The translations under genes and the position numbers were made by a program. The notes under the pieces are model-generated. The model did no database searches. It was not told the DNA's origin and saw only the letters and a program-made list of their open reading frames with translations. DNA of 64,000 nt from contig CM055098.1 in assembly GCA_029204225.1 (NCBI GenBank), forward strand, positions 52,968,728-53,032,727. Direction: 5' to 3'. Each line of letters opens with the position of its first letter. Position 1 is the first letter of the stretch. Source of the stretch: Diphasiastrum complanatum (taxonomy: Eukaryota; Streptophyta; Lycopodiopsida; Lycopodiales; Lycopodiaceae). This document shows positions 34,055 to 45,867 of the stretch, one piece after another.

Positions 34055-34185
34055 TCCGACCCTGGATCAAATTGGATCGAGCCAGAAAATATCCGGGTAT
34101 CTTTGACTCTGGATCGGATCGGATCTGATAAATCCAACATCTTCAACCCTGGATCGGATTGGATCGGCAAGTCCGGTCTAATAAA
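34055..34185. repeat. Diverged GGATCGGAT repeat
   Basis: Three loosely repeated blocks of about 40-50 bp, each starting near CCCTGGATCGGAT or CCCTGGATCAAAT, with GGATCGGATCGGATC in the middle. They make the open minus-strand frame here look periodic (SDPG, SDPIRS). Origin unknown. Confidence 0.6.
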
Positions 34186-34254
34186 TTTGACATCATTCCA
34201 ATCAATAGGTGGATTAGGTTGACCTCTCTTTTTCTTTTTATTAACTCTATCTTT

Positions 34255-34860
34255 ACTCAAATTATTTAAGGGTGCAACGACCTTTGCATAATCTTCAATT
34301 GACTTACAAAAGAAATCTGTAAAACCGAGAAAAGATTTAACTTCTCTAACAGTCTTCTCGGTATCGGCCTCTCAGGCACTGTCTTGACCTTACTCTCGTC
34401 AATCTTCAACCCAGTATGGGTGATCTTATGACCGCGGTACAATAACTCATGCTTAAAAAACTCACATTTAGATTCTTTAGCATACAGTTTCTCTCATCTG
34501 AGAATATCAAGACAGTTTTAAGATGACTCAAATGCTCTTTAAGTGTCCTACTGTAGATGAGAATGTCATCTAAGAATACAACCACACACTTTCCCATATA
34601 TGGACAAAAAAGATTGTTTAACATAGCTGGTGCATTTGTCAACCCAAAAGGAAGCACGAGAAATTCATAATGACCGAATCTCGTTCTTGTCTTTTGCACA
34701 TCATTTGGGTGAATTCTAATCGAATGATACTTGGTTCTAAGATCTATCTTTGTGAAGTATTTAGCTCCACCTAATCGATCAACCAGATCATCCATACAAG
34801 GAAAAGGATATTTATGTTTAATATTTACCTTATTCAACTTTGTGGTAGCCTGGTTTTGAC
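34255..34860 (-). pseudogene. Gypsy reverse transcriptase fragment
   Basis: Minus strand 34837-34406: [20 protein letters not shown], then [18 protein letters not shown] with the first catalytic Asp. [20 protein letters not shown] and the catalytic box [20 protein letters not shown] follow. Reading continues with slips towards 34260, the RT thumb. It is chromovirus-like in wording and distinct from the gypsy at 38041. Neither LTR is attached. Confidence 0.8.
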
Positions 34861-35204
34861 AATCTATTGATCTTTTAGACTTTTAACTGTTAAATCCTAA
34901 GTGTTGCAGTGCTTAGCATGCTTTTAAATCTATATGAAGCCATACGACAATTTATTCCTTTTCCAGCTTCTTAATGATAAACTTAAGTTTTTTTTCACTT
35001 ACCCTCAGTGAACAGCTACTGGAAAGGTGGAATTATTGTCTAAGGCAATTTATCTAAGTCATCTGTCAAGCATTGTCTAACAAGATTATCTTTGTCAAAC
35101 AAGAACTAAGCTTTACAAATCTCCCATATACAATAATGTCTAAGGCAATGAAGGCAAATATTTAGGGCACAAATCATTTGAAGGGGTGTTATTGACGTAT
35201 TCTG

Positions 35205-35854
35205 TGATAAAATTTCAGTTTTTAGGACAATAATGATTGTACTTAACAATCATAGAGAGTTATTGGTTGCTTAATTAATGGATCTATCAAGTTCTACACA
35301 TTAGATCTTGATCTAGATTCACTACACTTATATTTAAGCAAGAGCAATGGATCAACACATCATAAATTAGTGAGAGCGGCCTCACACGTGTGGAGTACTG
35401 TCCACATTATGGCCTGCACCTGAAACAACAAGTTCTATAGTTCTTGATAGCAATCATTCATAGAAATCACAATTCTAATGACTAGAAATCTCACAAAAGT
35501 GTAGAATGCAAAAGTCTCATCAATCTCATTAGCAAAATGATGATCCTTTTATGGATCAAGTACATCCACGAGTCTGGTACATTTCAGCAGGTCTTCACAC
35601 GTGTGAAGAGTGCCACATCACTCAGATCTATCCATTTGATCCATCCTTGATCCTTATCCGAAGTTGACCTTCTAGAATATGGCTAAAATCCAAAGAGCTA
35701 GTCTCCTAGAATATAGGAATATTCCCTACAAAATAGGATCTAAGGAAAATGGTCAACTCTTATCTTCTAGAACTCTATACACACATGTGAACATCCACTT
35801 GCCATGTGGGAGCATTTACTCATGCACATGCAAGGAAAAGCTAATTTCTAGGCA
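35205..35854 (-). mobile_element. Copia solo LTR
   Basis: The reverse complement of the LTR at 47647-48294, from TGATAAAATTTCAG at left to CTAATTTCTAGGCA at right. It includes CACACGTGTG palindromes at 35383 and 35596. No copia coding sequence or primer site is attached, and I see no target duplication. Confidence 0.75.
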
Positions 35855-35910
35855 CAGGCTGTCTATGTCCTCACACTCCAATAACAACTATTGAATTATT
35901 TAGTTAATCA

Positions 35911-36569
35911 GTTGTTAAGCGATCTTGTAAATGTAAAGCTGGAATAATACAAGATCTTTCAGTTGCTAAATGTAAATGAGCGATTGAAGATATGAGAGAT
36001 CATCATAAGTCATCATATATCAGAGGATGATCTAGCAGAGATTAAACAACCAGAACGGGTCTTTCAATAGCTGACTCCTCAGAGTTAGTGATTATAGAGA
36101 GAGAAAGATATTCATAACTTTAGAAATTGATTTATATCTGTGAGTAAGATCACGCGCTTATCAGCGCAATTGTGTTGTGGTCTGATCGTTGTTACTACAA
36201 CTTTATTATACAGATTCGCTACTGTTCTACTTTTTTTTTGCATTCTTGCTGAATGAAATTAACTCTCACTCCTCTTACGCAAACATCATTATAAAGAGAA
36301 ATGTATGGCTATCTCTGATGCCTAAATTGTTTCTGCATTCTCTTCATATCAGATTATCAACGATAGAGGTTTGCATGGCTGTCTCAGACGCCTAATCATT
36401 TCTACAATCTCTCTTTCACGGTAGTCTAAGACTCCTACACTGATAATCTTATTCAAGAATAGCTTGTAATCTCCGTTCTCTAAGTAATCCATGATCCTGT
36501 TAAACACAATTATTACTGTTCTTTCATTATCATTATTGTTGTCTTTCATCTGTAGGAATTTACTCAACA
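35911..36569 (+). repeat. Copia 5' LTR (plus strand), left end approximate
   Basis: It ends TTTACTCAACA at 36569, four bases before a TGGTATCAG primer site. The left end is placed at TGTTAAGCGATC by the TG start and normal LTR length. No second LTR was found, because the element is truncated downstream. Confidence 0.5.
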
Positions 36570-36573
36570 GATG

Positions 36574-36687
36574 TGGTATCAGATATGATAATTTCCATCT
36601 TATGAACCACCAACAAGATTGGTATCAGAGCTTTTTTGCTCCACCCCAACAGAGTGGTATCAGAGCCCACAAATGTGGTATCAGAGC
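36574..36687 (+). other. Four tandem tRNA primer-binding-site copies
   Basis: TGGTATCAGATA at 36574, then exact TGGTATCAGAGC at 36620-36631, 36655-36666 and 36676-36687. Each exact copy matches the 3' end complement of initiator tRNA-Met. Normally one such site follows the LTR. Confidence 0.85.
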
Positions 36688-36764
36688 CCAGGTTTATTGG
36701 ATTACTAGAGTCTAGGATCTATAATAAAACTTAATACGTTGTGTTCAATCTCTATTCCTTGATT

Positions 36765-36900
36765 TTAGTGGAAGGTTCAACCTCAGAGATCCGCTTGATT
36801 AACAAACTCAACGAAGATGACTTCCACATGTGGAAGTTCAAGATGAGGATGATTTTAATCGAGAAGGAGCTATGGAGATGTCGTGTTATACTTATCTGAA
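36765..36900 (+). pseudogene. Copia gag N-terminal remnant
   Basis: Reads STSEIRLINKLNEDDFHMW, then KFKMRMILIEKELW, the gag start seen in many plant copia elements (xLNxxNFxxWKxxMxxxL). The frame is lost after about 36900. It belongs with the LTR and primer sites just upstream. Confidence 0.6.
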
Positions 36901-37489
36901 ACGTAAGGATATGTAGCATAAAAGATTGTTGTTCCCCAAAGAGACTACTTTATGTTATGGTTTTAGATGTTTTAACTCATTTTATTATTCTTGGATTAAG
37001 AACTAGTTTTCAACAGACATTCAAGAGTATCGGTGACCAGTATCACTAGTTAGTTGTGGTTCCAATTTGGTAGATAGATTGTAGATTTGCTCTATGTCCA
37101 GAACGTTGATCTAAACTTGAGCTAGGATTGGTTCCATGGCTTGTAAATGCATGTAGCTGAGTAATGTAACCATTTCATCCCACTGACAGGCTGGGAATAC
37201 ACATTGCAAACTGAGAAATACTTTTGTCTGAAAACCGTTCTAAACAGAAAGACTTAATTGTAAAGAACTGGTTGCTGGAAACGGGCAGAAACACTCAGTT
37301 TTTAGAGCAATAACCATCTGAAGTAACAAAGAAGTAAGAAGGAAAAGAACCATGTTCACATATTTGGCTGAAATCCGTGAACATTTGGTGCCATTCCACA
37401 GTTATACAGACACTTATCAATATCAAACCTTTCTACTCTGTGCTACCAAACCATCGCTCTAAAGTCTCCCACATGCATCCTTACCGAGC
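36901..37489. other. No recognisable gene
   Basis: Decayed sequence between a copia gag remnant and the TCTCGACCG repeat block. I see no homology on either strand. Confidence 0.4.
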
Positions 37490-38015
37490 TCGTCACTTTG
37501 GTCTCGACCGATGTCCAGTTCCGTTTTTGACTGAGGCTTCACCCTCCTAGATGAGCTCCACGACTCTCGTCTGGACCGGATGGACCCTTGTTTCATTCAC
37601 CTATTGAAACTACACACCAACTCTCGACCGACTCACTACTAGGAATATCTTGCCAAGTCCTGAGTTAACCCTCAATCCCTGCTCACCAATCAGATCTCAA
37701 CCAAGCCTTTATGTAACATCTCAACCACAGACCTTCTATCGCATCTCAACTGGTTCCTTTTAGTTACTTCTCGATCGGAGACGTTCTGTCAATCCTCAAT
37801 CGGAGGCATCCTATAAGATCTCAACCGGAAGCTATCTATCAAATCTCAACTGAAGGCCTTTTGTTAAATCTCGACCGAAGGCATTCCTGTCAAAACTTGA
37901 TCGAAGACATTCTTGTCAAAACTCGACCAAAAACATTCCTGTCAAAACTCAACCACAGCATCATGTCAAATCTTGATCGGAGCCATTCTCTCAGATCTCG
38001 ACCGGAGCTCATACA
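37490..38015 (+). repeat. TCTCGACCG-type diverged tandem repeat
   Basis: About twenty diverged units of roughly 25-30 bp, such as 'aaatctcgaccgaaggcatt' and 'cctgtcaaaactcgacc'. It directly precedes gypsy gag sequence. The same core, read from the other strand as CGGTCGAGA, makes up the repeats at 52310-52570 and 53285-53690. Confidence 0.8.
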
Positions 38016-38040
38016 ATCTAGACATGAACCTTAACCACAG

Positions 38041-39310
38041 TTGGAGCTCTTAGGACCATCTCGAAGGGGACAACCTGATCTAGGAGCACAAAAACATAGA
38101 TACCCTCAAGAATCTACACAAACACATCTTGCAGAAAACTCCTACGATCACTCATATCGTCACGATACAACACTCCCATCTGCTACTTCTCAACAATATC
38201 CAACCGACACCTCATGCTCATGCAAACGGGATGAGTATTTCACACCACCGGAAAATCAACACAGCTAGCCATCCAAGATGATTATGCTATTGCCACCATG
38301 CGGAGTGTCTAGACTATGTTCGTAGACACAATTTCAAAGACTATCCTAAACAACCTAACAGGATCCTTTTCGCACATCATATATCATCTGAACTTGTTAG
38401 AGTTCTCACTAGAGCACAATGCCAACACCAAGAACAACAACAAAACAATGCTAAATCAGCTGACCAAAATGAAAGCCACTTGACAGCTTCCACATTATCC
38501 AAAGACTACCCAGACCCAAACATGGAACAAAGGCAATACAATGAATTTAGAGATGATTTTTTGCGAGATGAAGAACATACGAAAAGTTTGTTATTTGTTC
38601 AGATCCCTGACAAAGAGCAATCCCTACAGGGACTTGAAATATTTTCTGACCTCCTGCAAGCTCAACTCACTATGCCATTCCATAGCGCGATAAAATCTTT
38701 CATCGGGCTTCAACACTATATCCATCATAGTTTTCAGTTGCCTACTATTCCTGATGACCAGCGGAAAATAGAAGAGATTCTTGAAATTCCCCAGATTCCT
38801 ATGAATTTGCTGAATATAGGTGTTGCTAAGGGGACTAGCATCACCTTGACTTTGTCCTATAAAGACTATCCCGCAGTCTCTGCTATCCTTGATAGCGGAT
38901 CAGACATCAATATAATGGCTTTGTCATTGGCAAAGTCATGGGGGTTCCATACCCTCGATCAACCATGATACAAACTTCGCATGGCTGATCAACGAGTTAC
39001 AGACCCTATTGGTCATTTATCAAATATTAATGTTCAAATAGCAGGTGTCAAATTTGTAATCGATTGTGTCATCTTAGACTTACCAGAAGATGCAAATACT
39101 TATAAACTCCTTCTTGGTACACCCTGGCTCCAGATGGCAGGCGTTGTCCAATATTGGAAACATAGCAAAATCACCTTTGGCAATCACGACAAACGAGTCA
39201 CTGTTGACTCAATTGGCCATGTCAAGCCTGCTAAAGTTTATGATGATTGGTCATCAACAACTTATGACCGATCCAACCAAAAGGCCACTATACAAGATCC
39301 ACGGACATAA
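38041..39310 (+). pseudogene. Gypsy gag C-terminus and protease
   Basis: The first member of a gypsy polyprotein. The end of gag around 38041-38460 carries a damaged knuckle (CYCHHAECLDYV) and RVLTRAQCQ. The frame 38480-38968 carries the aspartic protease active site (SAILDSGSDINIMAL, about 38875-38920), with a stop at 38966. The frame 38981-39310 holds the protease C-terminus (YKLLLGTPWLQMAG, about 39100-39140). The protease triad DSG is intact. It is of the same family as the nested gypsy at 23716. Only one to three stops break the region, so it is moderately young. Confidence 0.75.
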
Positions 39311-39336
39311 TAAATTGGGGTCGCGCACTAGCCATT

Positions 39337-40142
39337 GTGGATTGTGCTGATTCCAACCGATGTCGTATCGACACCGCTGTAGAAAATGTGGATATTCTAC
39401 CGTCTTCTGTAGACATTGGTACACCCATCATCCCACTTATGATGATTGACCCGATTCATATAGCTTGGTGCCCAGGAGAACCTAGCGTCTCTACCGCCTA
39501 TGTTTCGAAAGAAGGTATTCTTTCCATGGATGATGTTGAAATGACGGATGAACATGTACTCCTTAATCTAGATGCCCAATGTAATTTGCCAACATCAATT
39601 CCTCATGAGATCAAGTCACCAAAGTCATTGGCTCATGTCCAACTGACATCCAAAGTACCCAACACACAAGCATATAGGCCCAAGCCCAAAGTCTACACAT
39701 GGGACGTGTATCCAGACGAAGTCTGAGATTCAATCGATGACGACATGATAAGTGAGGCCACAACACCGCCCACTCAAAAACAACAAAAACCTTGGTTACA
39801 AAAAAATAAAATTATCAATACAAAATTAACCGAGCATCAAAAACATATGCATGAAAGCTTAAGCAACCGATTAAGCCCTTGTCTAAAGAGACATCAACCA
39901 AACAATCAGACCAAGCTTCCATGTCCGGTAATGACTCAACTCAGATGATTCCCAAAGTTTCAGAAAACTTTGTGGAACCACCTTTTGATCTTCCACAAAA
40001 GCCTAAAGATTTCACACTGGATGATGTTGTTATCCAGTTACCACAGCCACACCGGGAACCTACACCAAGTTTCAACTCCTTTGAAGGACCCGGTAAAACA
40101 ATTCCGTTTAATCTTAAAGATCCTGACGAGGAGATGAATTGA
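39337..40142 (+). pseudogene. Gypsy protease-RT linker
   Basis: Low-complexity linker in two frames (39337-39726 and 39879-40142). It includes SMDDVEMTDEHVLLNLDAQ and PKDFTLDDVVIQLPQPHRE. The same phrases occur in the nested gypsy at 25230 and 25660. Function unknown. Confidence 0.6.
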
Positions 40143-41203
40143 ATAGTTCATGTTGGTGCACACTTTTTGTCTGCACAACTCTCTGATCTCAAACTTTATT
40201 TCGCAAATACAGGGATGTATTTGCATGGAACTATACAAAAAGGAATCCCGTCTGAAGTAGCGGTCCATACGATTCCTTTAGAAGACAATGCTAAGCCTGT
40301 TAAGGCTAAACCTTACAGATGTAACCCTGTCTATCACGAGAGAATCGATGAAGATATTAAGAAATTGCTGGATGCTGGCTTCATTTATGAAGTCCAACAT
40401 ACTGATTGGGTATCACCCATTGTGGTTGTACCCAAGAAAAACGACAAACTTCGTATCTGTGTTGATCTAAAGAACCTTAATGTGGTTTCCTTCTCTTTAA
40501 CAACCCAAATCTTAGAGGAAATGGCAGGAGCTGAAGCTTTCAGCTTCATGGATGGATTCAACGGTTATTTCCTTGTTCAAATAGCCCCTGAAGATAAACA
40601 TAAAACGGCCTTTGCCAGAGAAAATGGGGATTATGATTATAATGTCATGTCTTTTGGCTTATGCAACACCCCTTCAACATTTCAGAGGGTCATGCAACTG
40701 GCCTTCCAAGACCTGCTATATCAGATTGTCGAGATTTATCTCAACGATCTGGGTGTACATTCCTCCGTGGCTACACACCTTGACGCACTGGAGAAAATCT
40801 TCATTCTCTATCGTAGATTCGGAATTTCACTAAACCCTGATAAGTGTCAAATATGGGTCACCCATGGGGTAGTACTCAGACATATAATTTCAAACGACGG
40901 TATTTCTACCAATCCTTAAAAAATCAAGGTAATATTTGAAATGCCCTTACCTGCAACAGTGAAAGAAGTTTATGTCTTTTTCGGTCACACAAATTATTAT
41001 TGCATCTTTATAATCGATTATGCCAGCAAGACACGCCTCATTTATTTAGTTGTGGTAGATCCTCGATGGACCGAAGAACGCATTAAAGCCTTTGAGGAGT
41101 TGAAAACAGCCCTTACCACGGCACCCATACTTCGTTCACCAGACTACACGAATGAGTTCCATGTGCATACTGACGCCAGTAAGTATGCCATTGGAGGTCT
41201 TCT
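40143..41203 (+). pseudogene. Gypsy reverse transcriptase and RNase H start, split by a copia insertion
   Basis: A continuous RT frame, 40167-40919: KPYRCNPVYHERIDEDIKKL, DWVSPIVVVPKKNDKLRICV, SFMDGFNGYFLVQI (motif A) and MSFGLCNTPSTFQRVM (motif B). The catalytic box reads YLND (40737-40748) instead of YxDD, a loss of the first Asp. After a stop at about 40917 the frame 40941-41203 gives FGHTNYYCIFIIDYASKT and the RNase H start HVHTDASKYAIGGLL. The copia element begins at 41204, and RNase H resumes at 47361 beyond it (LAQLDEYGKDFPIRF). Confidence 0.8.
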
Positions 41204-41885
41204 TGTAAAAATTACAGCAAATAAGGATCCTAAAACACTTGAAATGATGAGGGAAACAATAGATTATGATTTCATAAGATTAGCACAAGTTGAACCATCA
41301 AAATCCATCAAAAATCTATGCTTGAACCTCACTAAATGGCCCAAATCCTTGAAGAAGGCTTCACACGTGTGAAAGTACGGCCTCCCACAGTCTGAGTACT
41401 GTACACCAGACCTACATTCAATCCTATAATCATTAGTAATCACAAGTACTCAAACAATTATGAACATAGAGAGCAATTGCACCATTATGAGAGAAAAAAC
41501 ATGAAATTGCTTGATTGATTTTGGTGAGATATCATCACCTATATATACATGATCCATCACGGTTTTGGGCAGGTATGAGTAGCCCTAAACCTATCCCTAA
41601 TGCTAATTTTGGTGGATCTTTCATCCCTACCAAGTTAGGGTTGGAATCTTGGAGATCCCTCAACAATGCAAAAATTACCAAAAATAGCTCCTATTTTTTC
41701 TCCCTTGTATCTAAGCATAATTTGGACTCATTCCAAAGGTTCTAACACTTAGGTCTACTTGAGAACATCCTTATGAAAAGAATCCTATGCTATTTGGCAC
41801 GTGTGACAAGCCACATCATGACCATCTAACTATTTACAAGTCATATGACCAAAACTAGTCAAGCTAGAATTGTGAATTTTTAACA
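41204..41885 (-). repeat. Copia 3' LTR
   Basis: Runs from TGTAAAAATTACAGC to GAATTTTTAACA in plus orientation. It carries the palindrome CACACGTGTG at 41362-41371 followed by AAAGTACGGCCTCC, and a TATATATA stretch near 41540. Confidence 0.95.
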
Positions 41886-41899
41886 CTCCTCCTCACTAT

Positions 41900-43531
41900 C
41901 TAGCTTGGTTCAATCATTGCTTTACTAATCACTCCAAGTGATGATCTGAACTTCATAAAAGGTGTCTTTTGAAGTGGTTTAGTAAGTAGATCAGCTACAC
42001 ATTCATTGCTTGGAACATGCTCCAAAGCAATCTCCTTGGCTTGCACCATTTCTCTCACAAAGTGATGGCATATCTCAATGTGCTTAGATCTTGCATGGAA
42101 GATTGGGTTAGATGCAAGGTGTTGGGCTGATATATTGTCATTGTAGATGATTGGTGCCTCCTCTGAATCCATGATCTTTAGTTCCACCAATAATCTCTTG
42201 ATCCAAAGTACCTCCTTTGTAGTGGTTGTCAAAGCTTTGTACTCGGCCTCGGTTGAAGATAGAGATATAGTTTCTTGCTTTTTTGAAAGCCATGAAACCA
42301 CACCTTCTCCTATGAAAGTTGAATAGGCACTTGTTGATTTCCTATCCCTCTTGTCCCCTGCAAAATCTGAATCACTAAATGCATGAAGGTTAATCACATC
42401 TCCTCTATATAGAATCCCAAAATCCAATGTACCCGAGATGTATCTTAGAATCCTCTTAGCCTTTTTCCAATGGATATTCAATGGCTTTTGCATGGATTGG
42501 CTCAACCTACATACACTAAAGCTAAGATCTGGTCTAGTTATAGTGATCCACATTAAGGAACCTATAAGTTGCCTAAACAAAGTGATGTCCATGAAGGATC
42601 TTTCATCATCTTCATTTGGCACTTTTACACCTTGCTCCATTGGTGTGTCAACACTTTTGCATACTTCCATCTTAAACTTCTTCAAAAGACTTTGAGCATA
42701 GTTTACTTGACTTATAAAGATAAAATCAGACCCTCTAAGTGCTTCTATGCCTAAGATGAAGTGAAGACACCCTAGATCTACCATCTTGAACTCTAAGGAT
42801 AGATCTATCTTGATTTTTTCAATACCATCAACACTATTTCCACTAATGATGATGTCATCTACATAAATGAGTAAAAGTACAATACCAACATCATCAAACT
42901 TAATGTAAAGAGTGGGATCATATTCACTTTTAACAAAAGAAAGTGAAATAAGATAGCAATGTAGTCTTGAATTCCAAGATCTTGAGGCTTGCTTCAAGCC
43001 ATAGATGCTTCTTTGGAGATGGCATACTTTGTTCTCCATTCCATGCTTGATGAACCCTTGTGGCTGCTCCATATAAATATCCTCTTCCAAAAAACCATTC
43101 AAGAAAGCATTAGAGACATCCATTTGACATAGAATCCATCCAAAATGTGATGCAAGTGCAATGATTAGTCTTATTGTGACCATCTTGGCCACGGGTGCAA
43201 AAGTTTCCTCATAGTCTATCCCTCTCTCTTGAGCATAACCTTTTGCAACTAATCTTGCTTTATGTTTGTTAACACTCCCATTTGCATTCAACTTAAGCTT
43301 GAAGACCCACTTGCATCCTATTACATTCCTTTGAGGTCTCTCAACAAGCAACCAAGTTTCATTCTCAATCAAGGCATCATACTCATCCAACATAGCTTTA
43401 TACCATTCTTTGGAGTTCAATGCATCTTCAACATTAGACGGTTCTTCAAAACTAGATAAAGCATGAGAAGTGGATGAGATACCCTCAACTTGCTGTCCTT
43501 TGCCTTGATATGTGAGCCTCGATGGCTCCAC
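41900..43531 (-). CDS. Copia reverse transcriptase and RNase H
   Basis: A 543-residue open frame, the second half of the young copia's polyprotein. On the minus strand from 43531: ALNSKEWYKAMLDEYDAL and NVIGCKWVFKLKLNANGSV, then YAQERGIDYEETFAPVAK. Next come the RT motifs QMDVSNAFLNGFLEEDIYM (first Asp) and YVDDIIISGN (catalytic pair). TRPDLSFSVCRLSQ leads into RNase H with FSDSDFAGDKRDRKS, STEAEYKALT and ARSKHIEICHHFVRE. It ends LADLLTKPLQ-type sequence just before the LTR. All catalytic residues are present. It shares frame with 43541-45640, separated by a single TGA. Confidence 0.9.
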   Translation of the reverse strand: MEPSRLTYQGKGQQVEGISSTSHALSSFEEPSNVEDALNSKEWYKAMLDEYDALIENETWLLVERPQRNVIGCKWVFKLKLNANGSVNKHKARLVAKGYAQERGIDYEETFAPVAKMVTIRLIIALASHFGWILCQMDVSNAFLNGFLEEDIYMEQPQGFIKHGMENKVCHLQRSIYGLKQASRSWNSRLHCYLISLSFVKSEYDPTLYIKFDDVGIVLLLIYVDDIIISGNSVDGIEKIKIDLSLEFKMVDLGCLHFILGIEALRGSDFIFISQVNYAQSLLKKFKMEVCKSVDTPMEQGVKVPNEDDERSFMDITLFRQLIGSLMWITITRPDLSFSVCRLSQSMQKPLNIHWKKAKRILRYISGTLDFGILYRGDVINLHAFSDSDFAGDKRDRKSTSAYSTFIGEGVVSWLSKKQETISLSSTEAEYKALTTTTKEVLWIKRLLVELKIMDSEEAPIIYNDNISAQHLASNPIFHARSKHIEICHHFVREMVQAKEIALEHVPSNECVADLLTKPLQKTPFMKFRSSLGVISKAMIEPS

Positions 43532-43540
43532 TTTTGCCCT

Positions 43541-45640
43541 TCAAGATCTCCTTGGTGTGATAGGTGGGTTTGGTGCTTGCTCCTCCATGAGCTCCTCCTC
43601 AAAACCAAGATCTTGCTCCTCGGCCATCTTTTTCTTGATTGTTGGAGCACTTGAGCCTTCTTCAAGAATATGCATATGATGTTCATCAAAGATGACATCC
43701 CTTGAAACAACAAATTTGTTCAAGGATGGGAGATAGACTTTGTAGCCCTTGCTTGAGCTTGCATATCCAAGCATGATCCCTCTTGTGGAAGATGGATCCT
43801 CCTTGGTTCTTGTTTCTAATGGCACATGCACATAACATATACACCCAAAAACTTTCAAGTGATTAAGACTGGGTTTCTTTCCATACAACATCTCATAAGG
43901 AGTTTTGCCTTCAATTGCTTTGCAAGACACCCTATTCATCAAGTAGTTTGCACATACAAGAGACTCACCCCAAAAGGATTTGGGCAAACAAGCATCTAAT
44001 CTTAAAGCCTTAGAACATTCACATAATGTTCTATTCCTTCTTTCAGCAACTCCATTTTGTTGAGGAGTGTAAGGACAAGAAGTCTCTTTCTTGATCCCTT
44101 CCTCCTCACAAAAGGCCTTGAACTCATTGGAGATGAATTCTCCACCATTGTCACTTCTAAGGATCTTGATGCTATGATTATGATGCTTTTCCACAAACAA
44201 CTTGAACTTTACAAAAGTATCAAATACTTGAGACTTGAAGGAAAGTAAGAACACCCAACAATATCTTGAGTAGTCATCAATGAAGGTTAAAAACATGGAT
44301 GAACCTCCATTAGATTTGGTGCTAGCAATGTGCACATCCGAGTGTATGAGTTCAAGAGGATGAGATGACTTTGTGATGGAGTTAGGAAACACCTTCTTAT
44401 GTTCCTTGGATAAGGCACAAGCTTCACAAACCTTGTCTTCCTTCCCAATAGACCTTGGTAGGCCTAAAGCATACTCCTCCTTGATCATAGCCTCCATGGA
44501 ACCCGAGTTGACATGTCCAAGTCTTTTGTGCCATAAAGTAAAGGTAGATATCTTGCTCTTCTCGGCCAACATGACAACATTAGTATCCACAAATGCATCC
44601 AGCTTATAAAGTTTGCCAAGTCTAGTGCCCTTAGCCACTATCTTACCCTTCTTCTTGATGAAACATTCATTTGAAGCAAAGTCAACATCGAAACCATTGT
44701 CTACCATTTGGCCAACACTTAGTAGATTCTTTGTTATTGTAGGAATGTACAAAACACCTTCTATGTTGATCTTTTTGAAAGATCCTAAGCAAAGGGGAAT
44801 GCTACCAACTCTTTCAATCTTACAAGCTTCATCATTTGCTGTATAGATAGACTTTATAGGTCCATCATAAGATAAGAGAGAAGAGAAAAACTCCCTTTTA
44901 CTAGTCATGTGTGAACTAGCACCCGAGTCAATCCACCAAGGATCTTCTCCTTTGAAGCTTGTTGAAGAAAATATGGACATCATGAGAGAGTACTCATGTG
45001 AACTCTCCTCCTCCTCCTCTTTGCTCATGTTGGCTTGGCTTTGATCTTGCTTCCTCTTGAAGCATTCCGAGGCATAATGCCCCATCTTGCTACAATAGTA
45101 GCACTTCACCTTTGATTTGTCCTTCTTGACTTTGGTGGTTGATGGAGATGCCTTTGGGGGTCCTTCTTGATCCTCAAGCTTTGTAGACTTCTTGAATGTT
45201 GATCCTTTGCCTTTGGACTTGCCTTTGCCTTTGGTGAAGAGAGCTTGGTCATCTCCACCTTGGATGGAAAGCCTATCCATCCTCTCTTGCATTTGGCTCC
45301 TTCTTGATTCCTCGGCCATGAGCGTGCCTTGGAGTTCTTCAAGTATGGGTAGCTTACCCATAATTGCATATCCCTGAACCAAATTGTCAAATTCAAAGCC
45401 TAGTCCATTCAATATGAGTTGAACAAGCTCTTCATCCTTGATAGGTTCACCTATAAAGGCTAGCTCTTTGTTCAATTCCTTTACTCTTAGGACAAAAGTA
45501 TGTGCACTCTCTCCTTTCTTTTGATAGCTTCTATAGATTTGATTCTTCAAAGCTAACATTCTAGTTTGGTTCTTGGATTCATAGACCTTTTGCAAAGTCT
45601 CCCAAGCATCTTGAGCTGAAGTGCAATCTCCTACCTCTCT
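43541..45640 (-). pseudogene. Copia gag C-terminus, protease and integrase (ends at a TGA)
   Basis: A 684-residue open frame. From the right: gag body (KNQIYRSYQKKGESAHTFVL), zinc knuckle CYYCSKMGHYASEC, protease PWWIDSGASSHMTS, pre-integrase LWHKRLGHVNSGSM, integrase core SDVH...TFIDDYSRYCWVF, LRSDNGGEF and PQQNGVAERRNRT, and the hinge HLKVFGCICYVHVP. The catalytic residues of protease and integrase are present. It ends at TGA (43541-43543), after which the frame continues directly into RT. The stop is a plausible CGA to TGA change. In this family gag and pol normally form one chain. Confidence 0.85.
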
Positions 45641-45867
45641 TAAGAGTTATTTGCAACATTCATTTTTATGCAATGTAGTGCAACATTGCACCTCTTGATG
45701 TATTTGGCTTTTTCTTGAGGATGAATAGGTTCACCCTCCTTACCATTTACAATTTCCATCAGATCTTGCATGATCATGATAGATTCCATTCTAACTTTCC
45801 ATATGGAATAGTTAGTTTTGTTGAGCCTTTCATTAGTATCCAAAAGATATGCATTTATAGATGCCAT
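45641..45867 (-). pseudogene. Copia gag N-terminus, separated by a frameshift
   Basis: MASINAYLLDTNERL, then NKTNYSIWKVRMESIMI, a standard copia gag start. After NVANN one base is missing near 45652-45656, so the chain reaches a stop in frame and continues in the next frame with REVGDCTSAQDAWETLQKV. This is the only frameshift I see in the element's polyprotein. Confidence 0.8.

Noticed and set aside
33646..34260. 204-residue minus-strand frame as one gene
   Set aside because: Its C-terminal part is copia RNase H and its N-terminal part is the GGATCGGAT repeat; the fusion is accidental.
37490..38015. CRISPR-like array
   Set aside because: Units are diverged and directly adjacent without unique spacers; the host is a plant and no cas genes exist.
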